Of a stretch of DNA of 63,764 nt, positions 16,478-25,380 are shown piece by piece (within the stretch, counting starts at the first letter, position 1; the number at the start of each line of letters is the position of its first letter). The notes below the pieces were generated by a model. The model worked only from the letters and a program-made list of their open reading frames with translations, made no database searches and was not told the origin of the DNA. A program made the translations under genes and the position numbers. The DNA is from Deltaproteobacteria bacterium (GTDB lineage: Bacteria; Myxococcota_A; UBA9160; JAFDDA01): the NCBI GenBank assembly GCA_019311105.1, contig JAFDDA010000023.1:1-63764 (forward strand), written 5' to 3'.

Positions 16478-19400
16478 ATGCCCGAGATCGCCACGACACC
16501 GACGCTCGTCCAGGAGGTCTACGACCGTCTGGCGCGCAACCTCGAAATCGCACGCGGCCGCCTCGACCGCCCACTCACCTATGCGGAAAAGGTCCTGCTC
16601 GGCCACCTCGCCGAGCCCGAGAGCGCAAACCTCGAACCGGGAACGGCCTACATCGAGCTCCGGCCCGACCGCGTCGCCATGCAGGACGCGACCGCCCAGA
16701 TGGCCATCCTCCAGTTCATCTCGTCGGGTCGCGACGAAACCGCCGTGCCGACGACCGTCCATTGCGATCACCTGATCCAGGCCCACGAGGGCGCATCGGC
16801 CGACATGGAGACGGCGCGCGTCACGAACCGCGAGGTCTACGACTTCCTGCGCAGCGCGTCGGCGCGCTATGGCGTCGGTTTCTGGGGCCCGGGCGCCGGG
16901 ATCATCCACCAGGTCGTGCTCGAGAAGTACGCCTTTCCGGGTGGCATGATGATCGGCACCGACTCCCACTCGCCGAACGCGGGCGGCCTCGGCATGTTCG
17001 CCTGCGGCGTGGGCGGCGCGGACGCGGTCGACGTGATGGCCGGCTTCCCGTGGGAGGTGCTCTACCCGAAGCTCGTGGGCATCCACCTCACGGGTTCGCT
17101 CTCCGGCTGGGCTTCGCCGAAGGACGTCATCCTCAAGGTCTGCGAGATCCTCACGGTGAAGGGCGGGACGAACCGGGTCGTCGAGTACTTCGGCCCGGGC
17201 ACGCGCTCGCTGTCATGCACCGGCAAGGGCACGATCACCAACATGGGCGCGGAACTCGGCGCAACGACGTCGATCTTCCCCTACGACGAGCGCATGGAGC
17301 TGTACCTGAAGTCGACCGGGCGCGAAGAACTCGCGGACCTCGCAGGGCAGAACCTCGAACTCCTCCAGGCCGACCCCGAGGTCGAAGCCGACCCGGGGCG
17401 CTTCTTCGACGAAGTCGTGGAGATCGACCTCTCGACGCTCGAGCCCCACATCGTGGGCCCGCACACACCCGACCTCGCGCGCCCGGTCTCGGCCATGGCC
17501 GCGGACGTTCGCGAGAAGGGCTACCCGGCCAACCTGACGTCGTCCCTGATCGGGAGCTGCACGAACTCGTCCTACGAGGATCTCTCCCGCGCTGCCGACG
17601 TGGCGCGCCAGGCCGCCGCGCACGGAGCGAAAGCCCGCACGAAGCTCTGGTGCACCCCAGGCTCCGAGCAGATCCACCAGACCATCCGGCGCGATGGGCA
17701 GCTCGACGAACTCGAGGCGATCGGCGCCGTCGTGCTCGCCAACGCCTGTGGGCCCTGCATCGGGCAGTGGAAGCGCGACGACGTCCACAAGGGCGAGCCC
17801 AACTCGATCATCAGCTCCTTCAACCGCAACTTCCCCAAGCGGAACGACGGCAACCCCGACACGCAGTCGTTCATCTCGAGCCCGGAGATCGCGGTGGCCT
17901 TCGCACTGGCCGGGACCCTCGATTGGAACCCGCTCGCAGACGAACTCGAAGGCGAGGATGGCACGCGCTTCCGCCTGGAGCCGCCGGCACCGGCGCCCGA
18001 CGTGCCCAAGCGCGGCTTCGTCGCGAACGCGGACGGCTACGCGGAGCCGCCGGCCGACCGCCACGGCGTCTCGGTGGAGGTCGACCCCGCAAGCGAGCGC
18101 CTCGCCCTGCTCGAGCCCTTCGAGCCGTGGCACGGTCGCGACTTCGAGAAGCTGCCGCTGCTGCTCAAGGCCAAGGGGAAGTGCACGACGGACCACATCT
18201 CCATGGCCGGGCCGTGGTTGCGCTTCCGCGGCCACCTCGACCGCATCAGCGACAACATGTACATCGGGGCGATCAATGCCTTCACGGGCAAGGCCGGCGA
18301 AGGCATTGATCAGCTATCGGGAGAGAGCGGAGCCTCGTTCCCCGCGATCGCGCGGCACTACAAGGCCGAGGGTCTGCGCTGGGTCGTCGTGGGCGACGAG
18401 AACTACGGCGAGGGGTCGAGCCGCGAGCACGCGGCGATGGAGCCACGCCACCTCGGCGCGGCCGCGATCCTGGTCCGAAGTTTCGCCCGGATCGCCGAGA
18501 CCAACCTGAAGAAGCAGGGCGTCCTGCCCCTGACCTTCGCCGACCCGGCGGCCTACGAGAAGGTCGGCGAACACGACCGCGTGAGCCTCATCGGGCTCGT
18601 GGACCTGGCCCCCGACCACCCGATCGAAGTCGTGCTGCACCACGCGGATGGGAGCGAGGATCGGATCCAGGCGAACCACACCTTGAACGAGGATCAGATC
18701 GCCTGGTTCCGGGCCGGCTCGGCCCTCAACCTTCGGCGCCTCGAGCAAGGCGAAGCGCGCGGATTCGCCGCTCCGCCCGCGCACGTTCGAGATCTCGATC
18801 CGCACCTCGAGGGGCGCCCTAGAGATGAGCGCCTCGAGGGCACGTCCGAGGCCTTCCATGCGCGGCACACTGAGGAGTTCTTCGGCGGCGGGGTTCATGT
18901 CGATCACGGTCCCGCGGTCGTCCGCCAATACCACGCCGAACGGCAGGTGCTGGATGATGTCGCGTTGCGCCACGGGCACCACGTCGAGCAGGCCTCCCGA
19001 AAGGATGCTGCGACGGAACGCCACCAGCGTCACGACGATCATGAGCGGTGTCATGTCCGGGCCCGTGCGGCCGGTCTTCAAGAGACTCCAGACCGCCACC
19101 CCGTTCGCTGCGAGCGGCACGATGGCCGAGAGCGCCATTTTCACCCGGTCGCGCCGGAGCTCGGGTGTCTCGGCAGCCCACGCACCGTGGAGCAGCACGG
19201 CACACCCGGCGAACACCAGAGCCCAGGCATAGGCAATGAACCACCAGAGGAGCGGGCCGACCTCGACGTGAAGGGTGTCGGTGGCGGGGATGAAGAGCAT
19301 GCTCCACGGCCCCGCGTAGAGCAGCGCGTAGAGCGGGACCACGGGCACCATCAAGACGAGTGGGATCCAGGGCGTGCGGCGGATGAGCAGGAGCTTGACG

Positions 19401-19813
19401 GCGTGGGCCGCGACGCCGAACCAGAGAGGCGTGATTGCGAGGAATCCGATCGTGCGCACGCGACGAGCGAGCAGCGGCATCTCTCCGCGCACCTCGATCA
19501 GCTCACCCGCGACCCAGAACACGACGGCCAGGGCGGCGGCGGTGTAGGTGAGCCGACCCGGCACATCGTCCTGGCGCTGCCACGCACCGATCGCAAGCCA
19601 TGCGGCCAGGACCAGGGTCAGTTCGAGTGCCACACTGTAAGGGGTCATCCAGAGCGCTCCGCGAGCTTCTCTTCGACCCCCCCGCTCCTACTCTTGCGCG
19701 GGATTCTCGGAAACAGGCGTGGAAGTCTCGGCGTCGAGGTCGGCCTCGGTGGTGGTACCGAGGATCCAGGCCCGCGCGCGTGGCGACGCGAGCGGCAACA
19801 AGGCGGCAAGTAG
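16478..19813 (+). CDS. Aconitate hydratase with anomalous read-through C-terminus
   Basis: Residues 1 to about 755 form a complete mitochondrial-type aconitase. It has the cluster-binding cysteines in [11 protein letters not shown] and [11 protein letters not shown], the substrate loop [29 protein letters not shown] and the terminal FRAGSALNL. It isomerises citrate and isocitrate in the TCA cycle. AGGAG precedes the ATG at 16478. The frame has no stop where aconitases end (about 18,740). It runs on for about 1 kb as antisense of a sensor gene and stops only at 19,813, so the last 355 or so residues have no recognisable homology. Inference: the natural stop was lost by a deletion or misjoin that also removed the 3' part of the minus-strand sensor. 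Functional aconitase is still plausible. Confidence 0.85.
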   Translation: MPEIATTPTLVQEVYDRLARNLEIARGRLDRPLTYAEKVLLGHLAEPESANLEPGTAYIELRPDRVAMQDATAQMAILQFISSGRDETAVPTTVHCDHLIQAHEGASADMETARVTNREVYDFLRSASARYGVGFWGPGAGIIHQVVLEKYAFPGGMMIGTDSHSPNAGGLGMFACGVGGADAVDVMAGFPWEVLYPKLVGIHLTGSLSGWASPKDVILKVCEILTVKGGTNRVVEYFGPGTRSLSCTGKGTITNMGAELGATTSIFPYDERMELYLKSTGREELADLAGQNLELLQADPEVEADPGRFFDEVVEIDLSTLEPHIVGPHTPDLARPVSAMAADVREKGYPANLTSSLIGSCTNSSYEDLSRAADVARQAAAHGAKARTKLWCTPGSEQIHQTIRRDGQLDELEAIGAVVLANACGPCIGQWKRDDVHKGEPNSIISSFNRNFPKRNDGNPDTQSFISSPEIAVAFALAGTLDWNPLADELEGEDGTRFRLEPPAPAPDVPKRGFVANADGYAEPPADRHGVSVEVDPASERLALLEPFEPWHGRDFEKLPLLLKAKGKCTTDHISMAGPWLRFRGHLDRISDNMYIGAINAFTGKAGEGIDQLSGESGASFPAIARHYKAEGLRWVVVGDENYGEGSSREHAAMEPRHLGAAAILVRSFARIAETNLKKQGVLPLTFADPAAYEKVGEHDRVSLIGLVDLAPDHPIEVVLHHADGSEDRIQANHTLNEDQIAWFRAGSALNLRRLEQGEARGFAAPPAHVRDLDPHLEGRPRDERLEGTSEAFHARHTEEFFGGGVHVDHGPAVVRQYHAERQVLDDVALRHGHHVEQASRKDAATERHQRHDDHERCHVRARAAGLQETPDRHPVRCERHDGRERHFHPVAPELGCLGSPRTVEQHGTPGEHQSPGIGNEPPEERADLDVKGVGGGDEEHAPRPRVEQRVERDHGHHQDEWDPGRAADEQELDGVGRDAEPERRDCEESDRAHATSEQRHLSAHLDQLTRDPEHDGQGGGGVGEPTRHIVLALPRTDRKPCGQDQGQFECHTVRGHPERSASFSSTPPLLLLRGILGNRRGSLGVEVGLGGGTEDPGPRAWRRERQQGGK
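18314..19648 (-). pseudogene. 7TM-PAS sensor protein, C-terminally truncated
   Basis: The first 290 or so residues (19648 down to about 18,780) look real. They comprise seven hydrophobic helices of the histidine-kinase N-terminal 7TM type, then the start of a PAS domain ([25 protein letters not shown]). After that the frame reads only antisense of the aconitase gene down to a TGA at 18314. The rest of the PAS domain and any kinase or GGDEF output domain are absent. It sits 39 bp after the VTT-domain gene in the same direction. Inference: its 3' end was removed together with the aconitase stop codon. Confidence 0.7.
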
Positions 19814-20419
19814 AAGCAATGCACCGGCAAGCAACAGCGTGCCGCCCATTCCCTCGACGAGCGCGCTGCCGAAGTAGGTGTAGACGAGGCCGCGCACCAG
19901 CCCCCCCACGGCGACCGAGAGCATGAAGACCCCGAGGGAGATGGTCGTGAGGCCGGCGGCGGCGTGGTAGGCGGAGAGCGGCCCGACCGGGTAGCCGGTG
20001 CCCACCGCGATCAAAGCCGGGCCCGCGCGACGCCCGGCGGCATCGATCACCGGTCTCAGCTCCTCGGGGATGCGTGCCAGGATCGCGTCCTTCCCGGCGT
20101 AGCGGGCAATCAGGAAGAGGATCGTCCCGGAGAGGACGAGCCCGAGGGCGCCGTAGAGCGTGCCGGCGACGACGCCGAAGCACAGGCCGCCGGCGACGAG
20201 CAGGATCTGCGACGGGATGAGGATGATCTGGCGGAACGCGATCAGGCCGACGAACAGCACCGGCCCCCAGGACCCGAGCCCGGCCACCAACTCACGGATC
20301 GACGTGGGGTTCCACTCGATCCCGAGCTGCGAGGCAAAGACCCGGCCGAGCGCCAGCAGAGCGATCGTCCCGACCAGGGCGATCTCGCGGGTGTAGCGCT
20401 GCCAGAGTCGGCGGATCAC
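19688..20419 (-). CDS. VTT-domain (DedA/TVP38/TMEM64-type) membrane protein
   Basis: A 243-residue protein with an N-terminal TM, the VTT core ([50 protein letters not shown]), a [18 protein letters not shown] re-entrant-like segment and a C-terminal TM. Family members act in membrane lipid scrambling or homeostasis; the exact bacterial role differs between paralogues. It is followed by the truncated sensor gene. The spurious tail of the aconitase frame overlaps its 3' end by 126 bp on the other strand. Confidence 0.85.
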   Translation of the reverse strand: MIRRLWQRYTREIALVGTIALLALGRVFASQLGIEWNPTSIRELVAGLGSWGPVLFVGLIAFRQIILIPSQILLVAGGLCFGVVAGTLYGALGLVLSGTILFLIARYAGKDAILARIPEELRPVIDAAGRRAGPALIAVGTGYPVGPLSAYHAAAGLTTISLGVFMLSVAVGGLVRGLVYTYFGSALVEGMGGTLLLAGALLLLAALLPLASPRARAWILGTTTEADLDAETSTPVSENPAQE

Positions 20420-20466
20420 GCGGGCAGCATAGCGGCAAGCCCCTGGAGTTCTGAGGCTTTCTCAAG

Positions 20467-20477
20467 TGGTCGGACCT
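20467..20477. promoter_or_regulatory. Candidate FadR/GntR-type operator
   Basis: TGGTCGGACCT fits the TNGTNNNACN pattern of FCD-type GntR regulators and closely resembles the core of the Escherichia coli FadR site. It lies 38 bp before the ATG of a GntR/FCD regulator gene, where autoregulation of the regulator-glpD operon would be expected. Pattern-based only. Confidence 0.5.
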
Positions 20478-20514
20478 CTGACCTCTGTGTTAGGGTGAGC
20501 CCCCTGGAGGCCCC

Positions 20515-21273
20515 ATGGCGCTCACTTTGCAACGCCTCGACGCCCCGAGCCGCAGCGACGGCGTATTCGAGCAACTGCGACATCAGATCCTGACCGGCGC
20601 GGTCCCGGCCGGCGGGCGGATCCCGAACGAGCGCGACCTCGCTGCGCGGCTCGGTGTGAACCGAAGCTCCGTGCGCGAGGCGATCCGGCGCCTCGAAGGC
20701 CTCGACCTCGTGACGGTGCGCCACGGCCGGGGGACCTACGTCCGCCACGCATCGGAATCCTCGGCCCTCCAGGTGGTCGAAGCGCTGTTGCGCGAACCGC
20801 GCGCGATCACCGTCGACCTGCTGCGCCAGACCCTGCTCTTCCGTCGCGACATCGTGCTGCGGGTCGTCGAGCTCGCCGCGCAGCACCATCGCACCGAGCA
20901 TCTCGCCGACGCGCGGGCCCTACTCGATCGCGAATCGGCGGAGGGTGCGACGCCGGCGCGCGCACTCGAACTCGACGTGGCCATGAACCGGTTGCTCGGC
21001 GAGGCGAGCGGAAACCTGATGTACCAGGTCGTAACGAACCTGTTCACGCGGCTGCTCCGCCAACTCGGCCCGCTCTACTACAACGAGAGCCGCGACCATC
21101 GGCGCTCGCTCGAGACCCACCGCCGGCTCCTCGTCGCCCTCGAAGCCCGCGACGCCGACGAGGCGCGGCGCATCCTCGAGGTGATGCTCGACTACAGCGA
21201 GCAGGCGATTCTCGAAGAAGCAGAGCGGCTGGAGGCGGCGGGCGTCATCGGGCCGGAGACCCCGGCACCGTGA
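20515..21273 (+). CDS. GntR-family transcriptional regulator, FadR/FCD type
   Basis: A 252-residue regulator. The N-terminal winged helix contains GGRIPNERDLAARLGVNRSSVREAIRRLEGLDLVTVRHGRGTYV (split motif, about residues 33-76). A helical FCD-type ligand domain follows (about 95-240), with HRRSLETHRRLLVALEARDADEARRILE near the end. GGAGG precedes the ATG at 20515. Its last codon overlaps the GTG of glpD (GTGA), so the pair is translationally coupled. It probably controls glycerol-3-phosphate or acyl-chain metabolism. An operator-like palindrome lies just upstream. Confidence 0.88.
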   Translation: MALTLQRLDAPSRSDGVFEQLRHQILTGAVPAGGRIPNERDLAARLGVNRSSVREAIRRLEGLDLVTVRHGRGTYVRHASESSALQVVEALLREPRAITVDLLRQTLLFRRDIVLRVVELAAQHHRTEHLADARALLDRESAEGATPARALELDVAMNRLLGEASGNLMYQVVTNLFTRLLRQLGPLYYNESRDHRRSLETHRRLLVALEARDADEARRILEVMLDYSEQAILEEAERLEAAGVIGPETPAP

Positions 21274-22952
21274 CGACGCCGCTCTGGGATGAGGCCACTC
21301 GGACGCGTTCCCTGGCCGAGGCCGCAGCCGGCGAGCCCTTCGACCTGCTGGTGATCGGCGGCGGCATCACCGGCGCCGCCGTGCTGCGCGACGCCGCTTC
21401 CCGGGGGTTACGAAGCTTTCTCGTCGAACGCAACGACTTCGCCTCGGGCACGTCGAGCCGCTCGTCGAAGATGATCCACGGCGGCCTCCGCTACCTGGGC
21501 GAAGGACAGCTGCGCGTCACCGCCGAAGCGTGTCGCGAGCGCGACCGGCTCGCCGACCTCCACCCGAACCTCGTCGAACGCACGCCGTTCTTCTTTCCGT
21601 GCTTCGAGGGCGGGAAGGTTCCACCCTGGCAGATCCACGCCGCCATGTGGATCTACGCAGCGATGGCACGGTTTCGCCGCAGCGCACGCTTCCGGAGGGT
21701 CGATGCGGCGGGTGCGAAGGCGTTTTCCGCAGATCTCCGGCGCGATGGCTACCGCTCGGGCGCCGTCTACCACGACGGACAGACCGACGACGCGCGCCTC
21801 GTCCTCGAGACGATCCGGAGCGCGCGGGCACTCGGCGCGGAAGCCACGAACCACACCGAGGTCGTGGCGCTGCTTCACGAGGGCGAGCGCATCGCCGGCG
21901 CGCGCGTGCTCGACCGACGTTCGGGCGCAGAGTTCGAGATCCGCGCCCGGGGCATGGTGAATGCCGCTGGGCCCGGCCTCTCGCGGGTCCGCGGGCTCGA
22001 CCTCGGCGAGGCCGCAGACGAACTGCGGCCCGCAAAAGGCGTCCACCTCGTTCTGCGCGGGGGCCGCGTGCGCACGAAGGGTACGGTGGCCATCGAGGGC
22101 GCGGACCGTCGGAAACTCTTCCTCGCACCCTGGCACGACCTGCTGCTGCTCGGCACCACCGACGACTTCACCGACGAGGTCGACGAGCCGGTCGTGACGA
22201 TCGAAGAGGTCCACTACCTCCTCGACGCCGCCAACGCCGCATTCCCCGGCGTCGGCTTGAACACGAACGACATCGTCAGCGTCTACGCGGGCGTGCGGCC
22301 CCTGGTGGCATCGGGCGGCGCGAAGACCCCGCCGAGCTCGGTCTCGAGGGAACACCAGATCTACGAGGACGCGTCGGGGCTCGTCTCCGCAGCCGGCGGA
22401 AAGCTCACCACGCACCGGGCCATGGGCGAATCGCTGGTGGATCGCGTGCTGCGGGGCATGCCGGCCGGGTGCCGACCGACCGCCGGCCCCAGCCGGACCC
22501 GCACGCTCCCCCTGCGGGACGACACGTTCGACGGCGCGGCCCTCGCCACTTCGCTCGGGGAACGCTTCGGCCTCGAGCCGCTGCGCAGCGCACACCTCGT
22601 TCGGCAGTACGGTCGCGACGCGGAGACGTTGCTCGCCGAGTCCCCGGAAGAGCAGCACCGGGCGATCGGCGCGAGTCGCTTCACCTGGGCCGAGATCCCG
22701 TGGTGCATGCGCCGGGAATGTTGCGCGACACTTTGCGACTTGCTCGAGCACCGTGTCCGGATGGCCTACTTCGCCCCCGGCCAGGGGCTCCCGGAGCTCG
22801 GCGAGATCGCGCAGCTCGCGGCCACCACCGCGGGCTGGGACGAAGCGCGCACCCACGCCGAGGCGGACGCCTACCGCGAAACCGTGCGACGCCGCTACCA
22901 GATCTCTTCCGCTCGCGAGGCCAGCGGCAGCCAGGGCACGAGCGCCGCCTGA
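21270..22952 (+). CDS. glpD: Glycerol-3-phosphate dehydrogenase (FAD)
   Basis: A 560-residue flavoprotein that oxidises sn-glycerol 3-phosphate to dihydroxyacetone phosphate and passes electrons to quinone. The FAD-binding motif VIGGGITGAAVLRDAASRG lies at about 28-46. The GlpD signatures SSRSSKMIHGGLRYL and KGVHLVLRGG and the C-terminal helical domain (HLVRQYGRDAETLL, RRECCATLCDLLEHR) are present. GTG at 21270 overlaps the regulator stop. It is followed by a lipid kinase and is thus in a glycerolipid-flavoured operon. Confidence 0.93.
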   Translation: MTTPLWDEATRTRSLAEAAAGEPFDLLVIGGGITGAAVLRDAASRGLRSFLVERNDFASGTSSRSSKMIHGGLRYLGEGQLRVTAEACRERDRLADLHPNLVERTPFFFPCFEGGKVPPWQIHAAMWIYAAMARFRRSARFRRVDAAGAKAFSADLRRDGYRSGAVYHDGQTDDARLVLETIRSARALGAEATNHTEVVALLHEGERIAGARVLDRRSGAEFEIRARGMVNAAGPGLSRVRGLDLGEAADELRPAKGVHLVLRGGRVRTKGTVAIEGADRRKLFLAPWHDLLLLGTTDDFTDEVDEPVVTIEEVHYLLDAANAAFPGVGLNTNDIVSVYAGVRPLVASGGAKTPPSSVSREHQIYEDASGLVSAAGGKLTTHRAMGESLVDRVLRGMPAGCRPTAGPSRTRTLPLRDDTFDGAALATSLGERFGLEPLRSAHLVRQYGRDAETLLAESPEEQHRAIGASRFTWAEIPWCMRRECCATLCDLLEHRVRMAYFAPGQGLPELGEIAQLAATTAGWDEARTHAEADAYRETVRRRYQISSAREASGSQGTSAA

Positions 22953-22982
22953 GGCGCCTCCCCATGCACTAACCTCCGCACC

Positions 22983-23912
22983 ATGGGCGTCCACACCGTG
23001 GTCGTGGTGAATCCGAAGAGCCGCAACGGCGCCACAGGTCGTGGCTGGCAGCGCGTGGAACGCGCGCTGCGCGATGCCCTCGGCCCCGCCGAGGTCGCGA
23101 TGACGTGCGGGCCCCGCGATGCGGAACGCCTCGCCCGTGAAGCCGTCGCGGCGGGCGCAGAACGGATCCTCGTTGCGGGCGGGGACGGGACGGCCAGCGA
23201 AGTCGTGGCAGGGCTGCTGGGCGCGGGGCTCGGCGACCGCGCGGCCCTGGGCTTCCTTCCGCTCGGAACCGGCGGCGACTGGAGCCGGACACTCGGCACG
23301 CCGCGCGCATTGCCCGAGGCCCTGCGCAGCCTCTCGGACGGGCACGAGCGGCGCCTCGATGCGGGCCGGCTCGAGTTCGAATCCCCGGACGGCGAGACCC
23401 ATGAGACGCACTTCTTGAACATCGCGAGCGGCGGGCTCTCGGGCGCCGTCGATCGCCTGGTGAACGAGACGCCGAAGACACTCGGCGGGACTGCCTCGTT
23501 CCTGATCGGGACGCTGCGCGGCCTCGCCAGCTACCGGAACGTCGCCTGCCGCGTCGAGGTCGACGGCAGGCTCCTGCACGAAGGCCCGCTCGTCCTCGCG
23601 ACCGCCGCGAACGGGCGCTACTTCGGTGGCGGGATGCACGTGGCTCCGCAGGCGCGACCCGACGACGGCTTGCTCGACGTCGTCGTGATCCCGGGTGTCT
23701 CGAAGGGCCGGCTGCTCTCCCGCATGCCCGACCTCTATCGCGGCACACACCTCGAACTTCCGGAGGTGGCCTTCGCTCAGGGTCGCCGCGTCGAGTTCAC
23801 GCCCGAGGAGCCGTGGCACCTGGACGTCGACGGCGAGCACGTCCCGGCCCGGGCCGCGCGCTTCGAGATCGTGCCCGGCGCCCTGCGGGTCCTGGCTCCG
23901 GAGGCCGCGTGA
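22983..23912 (+). CDS. Diacylglycerol/lipid kinase family protein (YegS/DgkB-like)
   Basis: A 309-residue protein with the N-terminal strand VVVVNPKSRNGATG and the nucleotide-binding motif VAGGDGTASEVVAG (about 61-74), then FLPLGTGGDWSRTL. The C-terminal beta-sandwich ends in PWHLDVDGEHV, typical of the family. It phosphorylates diacylglycerol, a sphingoid base or a related lipid using ATP at the membrane face. It lies 30 bp after glpD and overlaps the next gene by 4 bp. Confidence 0.9.
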   Translation: MGVHTVVVVNPKSRNGATGRGWQRVERALRDALGPAEVAMTCGPRDAERLAREAVAAGAERILVAGGDGTASEVVAGLLGAGLGDRAALGFLPLGTGGDWSRTLGTPRALPEALRSLSDGHERRLDAGRLEFESPDGETHETHFLNIASGGLSGAVDRLVNETPKTLGGTASFLIGTLRGLASYRNVACRVEVDGRLLHEGPLVLATAANGRYFGGGMHVAPQARPDDGLLDVVVIPGVSKGRLLSRMPDLYRGTHLELPEVAFAQGRRVEFTPEEPWHLDVDGEHVPARAARFEIVPGALRVLAPEAA

Positions 23913-24868
23913 CCCTCGGCGACCGCATCCGCGCCGCCTGCGCCGAGGTCACGAAACGGGCTCGCCACGTCCGCCTCGACGAGAGTGCCCTCGCTCCCCT
24001 CGCGGACGCCTTTGCCGCCCGGCCGGAGCCCCTTGCCGGGGCCGACCCGGCGCACCTCCCAGTCGGCCCGCCGCAGGACACTCTCGCCTTCGTCCTCACC
24101 CTCGATGCGGTGAACTTCGGTTCGGGCTGGTTCCCGCACCTCGCAAAGCGGCCCGGGATGTCCGGCTACTTCACCCTGGCCACGAGCTTGCGGGAGCATT
24201 TCGAACGCAACGGGCCGTGGCAGGCGGAGGCGCTCTCGAAACTCACACCCACCGACTGCGCCACCGTCTTCGGCCAGGACCTCGCCGTCCCGGAGCAGGC
24301 CGAGCTGATGCAACACTTCGCCCACGCATGGAATGAACTCGGAACTTTCCTGCTCGAACGGTACGGCGGCCGCTTCGCAGGCCCGCTGGCCGAGGCCGAC
24401 GGCAACGCCGAGAGGACGGCGGAAATCCTCGGCCGAATGTCACTCTTCCACGACGTGGCCCGGTACGACGACCTCGAAGTGCCGTTTTTCAAGCGCGCCC
24501 AGATCGCAGTGGCTGACCTCGCCGAGGCCGACATCGGCGAACAGGGAGAGCGACTCCACGGCCTCGAAAGACTCACGGCCTTCGCAGACAACCTCGTGCC
24601 CCACACACTTCGTTGCGACGGTGTGCTGCACTACGCGCCCGAGCTGGCGGAGCGGATCGAGCGCGGCGACCTCTTGCCCGCAGGCTCCCCCGAAGAGGTC
24701 GAGATCCGCGCCACGGGCGTCCATGCGGTCGAGCGGCTCGTCGCGGCGCTTACTGCGCGCGGCATCGAGACGACGGCACGCGTGGTGGACCCCTGGCTAT
24801 GGCATCGCGGGCAGTCCCCCGCGGTGAAGGCGCGCCCCCGACACCGGACGCGCACGGTCTTCTACTGA
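23909..24868 (+). CDS. Queuosine salvage hydrolase (Qng1/DUF2419 family)
   Basis: A 319-residue protein of the DUF2419 family. Conserved segments visible are VLTLDAVNFGSGWFP (about 66-80), GYFTLATSLREHF, FHDVARYDDLEVPFFKRAQIAV (about 188-210), LTAFADNLVPHTLR and VDPWLWHRG. The characterised family members release queuine from queuosine 5'-phosphate for tRNA modification. GTG at 23909 overlaps the stop of the lipid kinase gene (GTGA). Most bacteria make queuine precursors de novo, so this implies salvage. A membrane protein gene follows directly, with a 1-bp overlap. Confidence 0.85.
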   Translation: MTLGDRIRAACAEVTKRARHVRLDESALAPLADAFAARPEPLAGADPAHLPVGPPQDTLAFVLTLDAVNFGSGWFPHLAKRPGMSGYFTLATSLREHFERNGPWQAEALSKLTPTDCATVFGQDLAVPEQAELMQHFAHAWNELGTFLLERYGGRFAGPLAEADGNAERTAEILGRMSLFHDVARYDDLEVPFFKRAQIAVADLAEADIGEQGERLHGLERLTAFADNLVPHTLRCDGVLHYAPELAERIERGDLLPAGSPEEVEIRATGVHAVERLVAALTARGIETTARVVDPWLWHRGQSPAVKARPRHRTRTVFY

Positions 24869-25380
24869 TGGGAGCCAAGCCCGTGTTCGACAAAGTCTTC
24901 TTCATCCTGCTCGCCGTGCTGGTCGCACTCGTCGTGCTCGCGTGGCGGGCCGGGGGCGCCGAGCAGGTGCGCGACGGGCTCGGCGGCGGGGCCAGCTTGT
25001 TGGTTCGCTACAGCGCGCTGCTGGTCGTCTCGTTCCTCGCGGCGGGCCTCGCCGAGGTGCTCGTACCGCACGAGTGGGTGAGCCGGATGCTTGGTGAGGA
25101 CTCGGGCATCCGCGGGATCTTCATCGCGACCGGCGTCGGCGCTCTGACCCCCGCCGGCCCTTTCGTTGCCATGCCGATCGCCGCGGTCATGGTCCGCGCG
25201 GGGGCGAGCGTTGGGCCCGTGGTCGCGTTTCTAACGGGTTGGTCACTCTTGGCGGTGCATCGCACCGTGGCGTGGGAACTCCCGATCCTCGGGCCTCGCC
25301 TGACGGCCCTGCGCTACGGCGCCTCGCTCGCGCTGCCGGTGATCGCCGGACTGTTGGCCCGAGCACTCGCCCGGCTCTGA
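24868..25380 (+). CDS. Small permease-like membrane protein
   Basis: A 170-residue hydrophobic protein with four or five TM segments and the conserved run GIFIATGVGALTPAGPFVAMPIAAVMVRAGASVGPVVAFLTGWSLLA. This resembles half of an ArsP/UPF0718 permease. ATG at 24868 overlaps the stop of the queuosine hydrolase gene, which suggests coupled expression and perhaps uptake of a modified base or nucleoside; that is inference from position only. Its 3' end overlaps the convergent PheC-AroQ gene by 67 bp. Confidence 0.75.
   Translation: MGAKPVFDKVFFILLAVLVALVVLAWRAGGAEQVRDGLGGGASLLVRYSALLVVSFLAAGLAEVLVPHEWVSRMLGEDSGIRGIFIATGVGALTPAGPFVAMPIAAVMVRAGASVGPVVAFLTGWSLLAVHRTVAWELPILGPRLTALRYGASLALPVIAGLLARALARL

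Noticed and set aside
21408-23840. An 810-codon minus-strand frame opposite glpD and the lipid kinase
   Set aside because: No domain, no ribosome site, and both plus-strand genes have clear family motifs.
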